From assembly GCA_028284905.1 (NCBI GenBank), contig JANQQU010000086.1, forward strand, positions 39,788-103,787: 64,000 bases of DNA, given 5' to 3'. The first letter of the stretch is position 1, and every line of letters begins with the position of its first letter. This document shows positions 53,969 through 61,762 of the stretch, in pieces. The notes beneath the pieces were generated by a model. That model was given only the letters and a program-made list of their open reading frames with translations, did no database searches and was not told the DNA's origin. The DNA comes from Calditrichia bacterium (GTDB lineage: Bacteria; Calditrichota; Calditrichia; RBG-13-44-9; J075). The position numbers were made by a program, and so were the translations under genes.

Positions 53969-56791
53969 TTAGAAAGAGAAACCAACGCCCAGCTTAACTT
54001 CCCGTGGTACTGCATACATACCGGGGTTCTCAATACTGTCGAATAAATTGTTATAATTGCTGCGGAAGGTTAACTCTTCCGTGGGATTCAGAATTCGGGT
54101 ATAGGCCCGGCCGGTAGTGCTGTAGACAGTTTCCTCATTCAAACGATCGAGAAGGTTGTACACCGATAATGACAGGCGAATCTTCTTATTCCCACCCATT
54201 GGGAAATCATAATAGCCGGTTAAGTCCATATCGATCGAACTGGGGCGAACGCCGTTATTGGGGTCGATCGATTGTTTTGCCAGCGGATTTTGAGAAATGA
54301 ATCCAATGGTGTAGGGGAGACCGGAATTGTAATAGGTCGTCAAACTGGTGCCCCATCTTTGTTGATGATAACCGGTGGTAACATTCGCGGTATGACGCTG
54401 ATCCCAGGCCAACGGCACCAGGCGGGTAATCGGGTCCTGATTATTCCCGGCACGGTCGAAGCCGGAATTGGGCGTGTCTGCATTGCCGCGGGTAAACTGC
54501 AGCGTATAGTTAAGATATGCGGAAAAGGGGCCGCGGTTAAAATCAAACTTTACTTCCAGTCCTTTGGCGTTTCCATAATCCTTATTACTGTATACACCGT
54601 ATTTGATCTGATTATAGGTCGTTGCGATAATCGCTGTTTGCAGGTCGTAAATATCCCGGTAATAGACCGAAACTTCCAGGGAGAGGCCATCCATGAACTC
54701 CTGCCATAATCCCATTTCATACTGCACAGTGCGCTCGGCCTTAATTTGCGGATTACCGTTGATGACGCTAAAATCATTCGGCGGCACCAGGAACTTGTAA
54801 TTCTGAAACATCGCAAAAAACGGGGGCATCTGGAAGAAATGACCGTAGCTGAAACGCAATACTGCCCGGTTACCCACTTTGTAGGACAAGCCGAATCTGG
54901 GGCTGACCTGAATTTGCGGATCCGCATCGGGATATTCGGACATCCTTTCCGGATTATTCGGGAAGCTTAACTGGTTGGCCGGGTTACGCAGCTGGGTCGG
55001 ATATACCGTATTGGCATTAAAATAATCATAGCGAACACCGAGGTTGATAACCATATCGGTGAACTCCATCTTGTCCTGCAGATAAGCTGCAAACTCGTAT
55101 GGCTTACGGGTATACTGATCAACTCCAACCACAGTTTGCGGATCAAAGAGTTCCGGCTGATATTCATTAAATACGACTCTCTCCAACACCGGATCGTAAT
55201 AAAAATCCGTTGCATCCGGCGTGCCTTCCAGGGAATTACGAACAATTTGCTCATCCCGGTAAATCTCATGTGTCGTGTAAATAAATCCACTCTTGAGGCT
55301 ATGTTGCTTATTTACCTGCCAGGTAATATCATATTTAAAATTATAGTTTTTCTGATCGGTATCGGTGCGGCCGCGATCCTGTCCACCGGCCCGAAAACCA
55401 CCGGCGCTGCTGCGATTGTAATTATCAGAAATATAGCGGGGATCGAGTGGATCTTCGTATAAATAGCGAGCGCTGGCATTATTAGTATAAGAAACCTTGA
55501 AATCATGAAACATACTTCTGCTGATCAGGTGATTCAGTTGAAACAGGTAAAAATCGGTATTCGCATGGGTGATTGCTCTTCCCAGCGGCTTGTATTTATA
55601 AGAGTGATCATAACCATGGTTACCGCCACCGCGCGGTGTTTCGATATTATCCCGGGAGAATAAGACAGAGAATTTTAAACGGGTAAACGGTTTGAAGGTT
55701 AATTTGCCCAAAAAGGAATATTCTTTTTGCCAGGTGAGCGGTATAAAGGAGTTATCGCCGGTATTCTCGGAATAGTACCGCTCCTCGTTATCTCCGACAT
55801 TGGCGTAAAAATCCCAGGGAGTAACCGATTCGCCAATTTGATTAGTATCAATCGGGGCGTTCAGATCCGAATAATTGTCCGGTAAAAAGCGGTTGATGCC
55901 GTTTAAATGTCCTTTGGTATCCTGGTAACGGTAGTTAACCAGAAAATAGACATTTTTCATCAGCAACGGGCCGGTCAGCTGCATTTTGAAATCCTGATTA
56001 CGATCAAAGTCGGATGATGAATTGCCGATGAAGATATCATCGTTGGCGGTCAGATAATTAGAGGCGTGTCCGGATACGCTGCCATGGAATTTATCCGATC
56101 CGTCTTTGGTGACCACATTAACAATACCACTCAGTGCCCGGCCATACTCGGCATTAAAAGTTCCGGTAATTACTTCCAGATCCTGCACCGCTTCTGTTTC
56201 TACTTCCAAAGAGTTTGACTGGCCGCTAAAACCTTCGTCAATCTGCACGCCATCAACCAGGTAAGAGACATCGGTCAAGCGTCCGCCGCGGAAGTGGCCT
56301 TCAACAACACCGGCCTGCATCTGAATAACATCGTCCACTGTTTCTACCGGCAGTGCGGCAATTTGTTCTGCAGAGACGTTCTTCACCGAAGCGGTTTGGT
56401 CTTTTTTCAGGGAAATCTTTTCCGCGACAACGACCACTTCCTGCCCTTCCACAACAGCTTCTTTCATTTTAATCGGAATTGAAGCCGTACGGTTGACAGA
56501 AACCTGTACATCTGCAACAATGACAGATTGATAGCCGATATATTCTGCGCGAACTTCGTATTTCGCCGGAGGGACATTGATTATGAAGAATTCGCCGCTT
56601 CCATCGGTGGATGCACCCATGCCAGTGCCTTCTATGAGAATGTTCACACCGATGAGCGGATCGCCGCTATTGGCATCCGTAACAATACCAAATATTTTTC
56701 CGGTTGTCTGGGCGAACAGAAAGTTCCCGGCAATCAACAGATAGAGAATCGAAATTAATTTCAGGGGGATAGATGGTAACCTACTAAACAT
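53969..56791 (-). CDS. TonB-dependent receptor with carboxypeptidase-regulatory-like domain
   Basis: This 940-residue outer-membrane receptor has a signal peptide ending near LFAQT. A regulatory-like Ig domain follows (GKIFGIVTDANSGDPLIGVNI, about residues 30-105), then a plug (QIQAALPVETVDDVIQMQAGV region, RGGRLTDVSYLVDGVQID, NAEYGRALSGIVNVVTKDG). The rest is the 22-strand barrel, ending in an aromatic residue (VGFSF). It is SusC-like in build, but no SusD partner is present. It probably imports oligosaccharides or another nutrient using TonB energy, matching the glycosidases nearby, but the ligand is not known. It is the first gene of the - strand run and is followed by the PorV-like gene. 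Confidence 0.9.
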   Translation of the reverse strand: MFSRLPSIPLKLISILYLLIAGNFLFAQTTGKIFGIVTDANSGDPLIGVNILIEGTGMGASTDGSGEFFIINVPPAKYEVRAEYIGYQSVIVADVQVSVNRTASIPIKMKEAVVEGQEVVVVAEKISLKKDQTASVKNVSAEQIAALPVETVDDVIQMQAGVVEGHFRGGRLTDVSYLVDGVQIDEGFSGQSNSLEVETEAVQDLEVITGTFNAEYGRALSGIVNVVTKDGSDKFHGSVSGHASNYLTANDDIFIGNSSSDFDRNQDFKMQLTGPLLMKNVYFLVNYRYQDTKGHLNGINRFLPDNYSDLNAPIDTNQIGESVTPWDFYANVGDNEERYYSENTGDNSFIPLTWQKEYSFLGKLTFKPFTRLKFSVLFSRDNIETPRGGGNHGYDHSYKYKPLGRAITHANTDFYLFQLNHLISRSMFHDFKVSYTNNASARYLYEDPLDPRYISDNYNRSSAGGFRAGGQDRGRTDTDQKNYNFKYDITWQVNKQHSLKSGFIYTTHEIYRDEQIVRNSLEGTPDATDFYYDPVLERVVFNEYQPELFDPQTVVGVDQYTRKPYEFAAYLQDKMEFTDMVINLGVRYDYFNANTVYPTQLRNPANQLSFPNNPERMSEYPDADPQIQVSPRFGLSYKVGNRAVLRFSYGHFFQMPPFFAMFQNYKFLVPPNDFSVINGNPQIKAERTVQYEMGLWQEFMDGLSLEVSVYYRDIYDLQTAIIATTYNQIKYGVYSNKDYGNAKGLEVKFDFNRGPFSAYLNYTLQFTRGNADTPNSGFDRAGNNQDPITRLVPLAWDQRHTANVTTGYHQQRWGTSLTTYYNSGLPYTIGFISQNPLAKQSIDPNNGVRPSSIDMDLTGYYDFPMGGNKKIRLSLSVYNLLDRLNEETVYSTTGRAYTRILNPTEELTFRSNYNNLFDSIENPGMYAVPREVKLGVGFSF

Positions 56792-57243
56792 AATTGTTCC
56801 TTTAGATTTACCTCGGTCTGTCTTGTGAATTATTAGCGTGCAGGATATTATCCGGCTGCTGAAAACTAAATGATTAGGTAGAAATTGCCCGCTGCTTTAA
56901 AAAGAGATGTTACAAAGAGATTTTAGTTTGTTTTGAGCTAAACGAAACTGAGGCATAATATTTCGATTTTTTATTTTAAAGTCAAGACCCCAAGTGAAAT
57001 TCGCTGAAAAATATTCGCTAAAAATTGATATTTTTGATCGGGTTTCCCCTTGCAGCTTCAAATCTTTTATTGCAAGGAAGTAAAAGCAGTATTAAATGGC
57101 AGAGAAATATTAACCAGCTCATTTCCCGGCCATATATTATTCTTGCATATAATTTTTCGGTTAGTTACTTTTGAGCCCTAATAAACTAAATCACATATCA
57201 TGGTCCCAGATCGGGGCGCTTAAAACAACTCTCCGCGATAGAA
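56792..57243. other. Divergent intergenic region
   Basis: This 452-base AT-rich spacer separates the TonB-receptor gene from the CRTAC1 gene. It must hold divergent promoters. A TATAAT at 57148-57153 lacks a convincing -35 box. I see no RNA gene or strong hairpin. Confidence 0.4.
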
Positions 57244-58959
57244 ATGAATTTTCCCATTAATAAAATTGTTCAATTTGTTTTTTTATCTCTCTTTATTGGG
57301 CTTTTTTCCGCTTGTAATAACGATGGCGACGTCCCTGTTAGTGAGAATGCTAAAAGTAAAAAAGGCGCATTTCCGGATGTCGCCAAAGAGCTGGGGCTGG
57401 TCTTTCAGCATGAGCCCGGTGTAGATACCACTTATTTTATGCCGGAATATGTTGGCCCGGGCAGTGCATTCCTGGATTATGATAATGATGGTGATCTCGA
57501 TATTTATCTGATCAATAGTGGATTTTATAATACCAGGTACGCATCGACTAAAATCGTTACCAATCAGCTCTTCCGACAGGAAGAAAATGGTCAATTTAGC
57601 AATGTAACATTGGAAAGCGGCCTGGGGGACGATGGATTCGGCATGGGCGTTGCCGTTGCCGATATCGATAATGACGGGGACCTTGATGTTTACATTACCA
57701 ATTTCGAGGGGGACAAACTTTACAGAAATATGGGAGATGGCACATTTCAGGATGTGACCAGTAAAAGTGGCATCAGTAACAGTTTGTGGAGTACTTCCGC
57801 AGCTTTCTTCGATTTTGACCTCGATGGGTACCTGGATCTTTACGTCGTTAATTATGTCGACTATGATCATTCTTTGCGCTGCACCGATTACTCCGGGCGT
57901 CAGGATTATTGCGGGCCGGAATCCTTTCATGGTGTTCCCGATGCTATCTATCATAATAATGGTGACGGAACCTTCACGGACATATCGAAAAGCAGTGGTA
58001 TTGCCCAATTCCGAAAAAAGGGATTGGGAGTGGTAACCTCGGATGTGAATAATGATGGTTATCCGGACCTCTATGTCGCTAATGATGGTGAAGATAACTT
58101 GCTGTGGATTAATCAGAAAAATGGCACTTTCCGCAATGATGCCGCTATTCTGGGAGCGGCGGTAAACGTCAATGGGCATCCCGAGGCCAGTATGGGAATT
58201 GCCATTGGCGATGTGAACGATGACCTAACCACAGACTTTTTTATTACTCATCTGGCCGGGGAAAGTAATACACTTTATACCAACGAAGGTGCATTGGGAT
58301 ATATGGATAATTCTGCTTCTGCAGGATTCGATCATGTCAAATTGTTACCGTATACCGGATTTGGCACCGGATTTCTGGATTATAATAAAGATGGCTTGCT
58401 GGATCTGGTCATCGTTAACGGCAAGGTGCGGCGCACCGAAAAACTGGTGGCAGGAGATCCCTACTGGAAGCCGTATTGCGAACCGAACCAAATTTTTCTC
58501 GGTGCCGGAAAAGGTAAATTTCGCGATGTTTCCGATGAATTCCCGGAATTTTCTCAATATGTGGAAACCAGCCGGGGAATGGCCCTGGGGGACTATGATA
58601 ACGATGGCGATCTGGATATTTTGGTAAACAATTGTGGCGCACCGGCACGGTTACATCGCAATGATGCCGAGCGAGTGGGGAATTGGATTTCGATCGAAGT
58701 TTTTGATCCGACAGTGAATCGCGCGCCGATCGGCACGAAGATTACTTTGCAAATTGGGGATCAACAGAAAAAGCATGAGATCAATCCGGGATACAGCTAC
58801 CTCAGCAGCAATGATTATCGCTGCTTTTTCGGCCTGGGCAAGGCAACAGCGATCAAGCAGATTGTTGTTGAATGGCCCGGTAAGCAAATGGAAACTTTCT
58901 CAGATATTGCAATCAATCAGCAGATTAAGTTAGTTAAAGGAAGCGGAACAGGAAAGTAA
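57244..58959 (+). CDS. CRTAC1-family lipoprotein (FG-GAP/VCBS propeller plus ASPIC domain)
   Basis: This 571-residue lipoprotein (LFSAC, C24) begins with FPDVAKELGLVFQHEPG and has many calcium-type propeller repeats: DYDNDGDLDIYLINSG, DIDNDGDLDVYITN, DFDLDGYLDLYVVN, DVNNDGYPDLYVAN and DYDNDGDLDILVNN. It ends with an ASPIC/UnbV domain (SNDYRCFFGLG, IKQIVVEWPGKQ). This is the standard CRTAC1 architecture, abundant in Planctomycetota and Acidobacteriota. The function is not established; surface binding is likely. It is the first gene of a + strand group with the TPR lipoprotein, sialidase and PNGase-like genes. Confidence 0.9.
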   Translation: MNFPINKIVQFVFLSLFIGLFSACNNDGDVPVSENAKSKKGAFPDVAKELGLVFQHEPGVDTTYFMPEYVGPGSAFLDYDNDGDLDIYLINSGFYNTRYASTKIVTNQLFRQEENGQFSNVTLESGLGDDGFGMGVAVADIDNDGDLDVYITNFEGDKLYRNMGDGTFQDVTSKSGISNSLWSTSAAFFDFDLDGYLDLYVVNYVDYDHSLRCTDYSGRQDYCGPESFHGVPDAIYHNNGDGTFTDISKSSGIAQFRKKGLGVVTSDVNNDGYPDLYVANDGEDNLLWINQKNGTFRNDAAILGAAVNVNGHPEASMGIAIGDVNDDLTTDFFITHLAGESNTLYTNEGALGYMDNSASAGFDHVKLLPYTGFGTGFLDYNKDGLLDLVIVNGKVRRTEKLVAGDPYWKPYCEPNQIFLGAGKGKFRDVSDEFPEFSQYVETSRGMALGDYDNDGDLDILVNNCGAPARLHRNDAERVGNWISIEVFDPTVNRAPIGTKITLQIGDQQKKHEINPGYSYLSSNDYRCFFGLGKATAIKQIVVEWPGKQMETFSDIAINQQIKLVKGSGTGK

Positions 58960-59064
58960 GGAAATTCGCTTAATCGCTGTAGAAACTTAATAGATTCATC
59001 CTTTCTCGGGCATTCCCCTAATTGATAGTTCGATGGTGGATGAATGGAGGTCGATTATTTGATA

Positions 59065-60516
59065 ATGAATACCATGAAAAAAATATTACCGCTTTTTTTC
59101 GCGCTGTTTCTTTTGCAATGCACACCCGGTGGAGATTTATCCCAAATGCCTGCAACGGACTTGAGCAATGCCGAACCGCAGGTGAAAACAAAAATAGAAG
59201 GTTTGATGCAACTATTGCGGGAAAATCCTGATGAGTCGAATAATTGGGGAAGATTGGGAATTAATTTGTTTGTGCACGGATTTGAATCTGATGCCTTGCC
59301 ATGCCTGCAGGAGGCAAACCGGCTCGACCCCGAGAATTTCCGCTGGGCATATCTGAGCGCATTCGCCTACGGAGAAAAGGGCGATGAAAGAGCGCTGGAC
59401 TGGTACCAAAAAGCACAGGTGTTAGATCCTAATTATGCGCCGCTCTATATTAAAATCGGGAGAATGCAGTTAATCCGCGATCAGCATGATGCTGCACAAC
59501 GGGCGTTTTATCAGGCGTTGGAAGCAGATCCGAATCTTTCGCATGGGTATGTTGGCCTGGGCGAAATCGCTTTCGAGCGGGAAGAAATTGACGAGGCAAT
59601 CAATCATTTACAAAAGGCGATCAGTCTGAATCCGGAACATCGGGAGGCCTATGCGCTGCTGGTATCCTGCTATCGGAAAAATGGTGACTTGCAGAAAGCG
59701 CGCCTCTATGCTGCACAAATGGAAGGACTGCCCAAAGTGACTAGCCTCCCGGAACCATTGGTGAACGAAATTGCCAAAGAAGGTGTCAGCGCCTATTGGT
59801 ACCAACTGCGCGGCAAGCAATACGTTGATGCCGGATTGCCGCAGGCAGCTGTGAAGGAGTTGGAAGCCGCGCTAAAAATCCAGGAGTCCGCAGAGACTCA
59901 TAACAATCTTGGTATCGCCTATGCGGGCCTCAATAAGCCCCGTGAAGCCCTAAGACATTTGCGCAAGGCGGCTGCAATGAAACCGGACAAGGTTGACTTC
60001 CTTAGTAATCTCGGGGCGATGTTGTTTGAAAACGGCAATCATGAAGAAGGGGTCGCCTATATCCGGGATGCGTTTAATTTAGATCCGGGTTTCAATGAGT
60101 CGACCTTGAATCTCGCCAACTATTACCAAAAAAAGGGCCAATGGAAAGATGCGATTGCGGTTTACCGAAAAGGAATAATTGCCGATCAGAATAACCGCTT
60201 TTTTCTTTACAACCTTGCCTGGCTGCTGGTTACGGTGCCGGTAAAGGCTTTACGGGACAGTGAAGAAGCGATGGGGATTGCCAGATTCATTGGTACGAAG
60301 TCGGATTTTAAGGACCCGGAGGCGGTGGATTTATTAGCCGCGGTTTATGCCGAAGCCGGCAACTTTAAAGCGGCCAGCGATCTGATTAAAGATGCGTTAA
60401 AGCTTGCGGAGGGCAATGACGATGTATTGATGGTTAATCGCCTGAAGCAACGGGAAAGCCGCTATGCCCAAAAACGCCCCTGGCGCCTGCAAGCCGATCC
60501 CTATTTCTCCGGCTAA
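59065..60516 (+). CDS. TPR-repeat lipoprotein
   Basis: The start is placed at the ATG at 59065, which gives a clean lipoprotein signal (ILPLFFALFLLQC). The ATG at 59044 overlaps the GGAGG ribosome-binding sequence and is less likely. The protein has at least eight tetratricopeptide repeats, e.g. YAPLYIKIGRMQLIRDQHDAA, HGYVGLGEIAFEREEIDEA and THNNLGIAYAGLNKPREAL. These form a helical scaffold for protein-protein contacts. CRTAC1 and TPR proteins often lie side by side, as here, which suggests that they work together on the outer surface or in the periplasm. Confidence 0.88.
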   Translation: MNTMKKILPLFFALFLLQCTPGGDLSQMPATDLSNAEPQVKTKIEGLMQLLRENPDESNNWGRLGINLFVHGFESDALPCLQEANRLDPENFRWAYLSAFAYGEKGDERALDWYQKAQVLDPNYAPLYIKIGRMQLIRDQHDAAQRAFYQALEADPNLSHGYVGLGEIAFEREEIDEAINHLQKAISLNPEHREAYALLVSCYRKNGDLQKARLYAAQMEGLPKVTSLPEPLVNEIAKEGVSAYWYQLRGKQYVDAGLPQAAVKELEAALKIQESAETHNNLGIAYAGLNKPREALRHLRKAAAMKPDKVDFLSNLGAMLFENGNHEEGVAYIRDAFNLDPGFNESTLNLANYYQKKGQWKDAIAVYRKGIIADQNNRFFLYNLAWLLVTVPVKALRDSEEAMGIARFIGTKSDFKDPEAVDLLAAVYAEAGNFKAASDLIKDALKLAEGNDDVLMVNRLKQRESRYAQKRPWRLQADPYFSG

Positions 60517-60572
60517 GGCCAACCCATGGTAGCTTTATAAATCCTTACAAGCATAAAAAATGGCCATTTACT

Positions 60573-61685
60573 ATGAAATTTTTCTTTCCTTTTATTTTTA
60601 TTGGCCTGGCCTTTTTGGCTTGTAAGGGGCAACAAGCAGCTGATTCAAAAATCGAAGCGCCACAACTCCAAAACCTTGTTGATAACACGGATCGCCCTGA
60701 TGTCGCCTGTTATCGCATCCCTGCCCTAATAACCACACCGAATGGAAATTTGGTTGCCGCGATTGACGAGCGGGTAGAAACCTGTGGCGATTTACGCGCC
60801 AACCGGGATATCAACATCGTCATCCGTCGCAGCAGCGATAATGGTGTAAATTGGTCCGAGATTGAAACGATTGTCGATTTCCCCGATGGGCAATCTGCTT
60901 CCGATCCCTCAATGATTGTCGACCGGGAAACGAACGAAATCTTCCTCTTTTACAATTTTATGGACCTCGATAAGGCGCCCAATGTTTATTCTCTCCATCT
61001 TATTAAAAGCAGCGATCATGGGGAGACCTGGAGTGCGCCGGAAGATATCACTTTACAAATTAGCAAAGCGGGTTGGGAGAAAAATTTTAAGTTCATTACT
61101 TCCGGTAGGGGAATACAGACTGACGCCGGTTTATTATTACATACGCTGGTCAATCTCGAAAGCGGATTGCACCTGTTTGGCAGTAATGATCATGGGAAAA
61201 GCTGGTTTTTGTATGATACGGCAATTTCGCCCGGTGATGAATCCAAGGTGATAGAGTTGGCTGATGGCAGCTGGATGATTAATAGCCGGATCAATAAAGG
61301 CCCGGAACGTTATGTGCACCGGTCTGATGATTTCGGGAAAACCTGGCAATCCGAGCCTGCAGTGGATTTGCAAGATCCCGGGTGCAATGCCAGCCTGATT
61401 CGCTATTCCTCTCTTAAGAATGGTGACAGGAAAAATCGACTGCTATTTGCCAATGCGAATACAATCGATAAACGGGAAAATATGACCGTACGACTCAGTT
61501 ATGACGAGGGTAAAACCTGGCCCGTGGCGAAAACTATTTATCCGGGGAGCGCTGCATATTCTTCTCTGACGGTTCTGAATAACGGAGATATTGGATTGTT
61601 CTTCGAGAAGGATGATTATTCGCGGAATGTGTTTGTCCGCTTCTCATTGGCCTGGCTGACGGACGGAAAAGATTCCCTCAAATAG
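60573..61685 (+). CDS. GH33 exo-alpha-sialidase lipoprotein
   Basis: This 370-residue lipoprotein (AFLAC, C17) has the sialidase hallmarks. CYRIPAL holds the first Arg of the triad (R48, the RIP motif). Five Asp boxes follow: RSSDNGVNWS, KSSDHGETWS, GSNDHGKSWF, RSDDFGKTWQ and LSYDEGKTWP. Arg residues in MINSRINKGPER and NMTVRLSYD are candidates for the other triad members. It cleaves terminal sialic acids from glycoproteins or glycolipids. It is separated from the PNGase-like gene by 77 bases, so the two may act in sequence on N-glycans. Confidence 0.92.
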   Translation: MKFFFPFIFIGLAFLACKGQQAADSKIEAPQLQNLVDNTDRPDVACYRIPALITTPNGNLVAAIDERVETCGDLRANRDINIVIRRSSDNGVNWSEIETIVDFPDGQSASDPSMIVDRETNEIFLFYNFMDLDKAPNVYSLHLIKSSDHGETWSAPEDITLQISKAGWEKNFKFITSGRGIQTDAGLLLHTLVNLESGLHLFGSNDHGKSWFLYDTAISPGDESKVIELADGSWMINSRINKGPERYVHRSDDFGKTWQSEPAVDLQDPGCNASLIRYSSLKNGDRKNRLLFANANTIDKRENMTVRLSYDEGKTWPVAKTIYPGSAAYSSLTVLNNGDIGLFFEKDDYSRNVFVRFSLAWLTDGKDSLK

Positions 61686-61762
61686 CAGTATTTTCCGGGT
61701 GAGGTTATTCATTAAACCCTGACAAATTTGATTTATACAATATAAAAAGTTGAGGTCCTGTT

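Noticed and set aside
33911..54000. CTAAAGTG repeats as a possible CRISPR array
   Set aside because: Units are only about 9-17 bases, contiguous, degenerate and inverted, without regular spacers or cas genes.
53969..56791. A SusC/SusD polysaccharide utilisation locus
   Set aside because: The receptor is SusC-like, but no SusD-type lipoprotein was found among the neighbours.
57148..57153. TATAAT as a promoter for the CRTAC1 gene
   Set aside because: No -35 element at suitable spacing, and such hexamers are expected by chance in AT-rich spacers; promoter consensus of this lineage is also different.
57283..58179. 298-codon - strand frame inside the CRTAC1 gene
   Set aside because: Calcium-loop repeats on the + strand (GAT/AAT-rich) leave the opposite frame free of stops; the translation is low-complexity Ile-rich.
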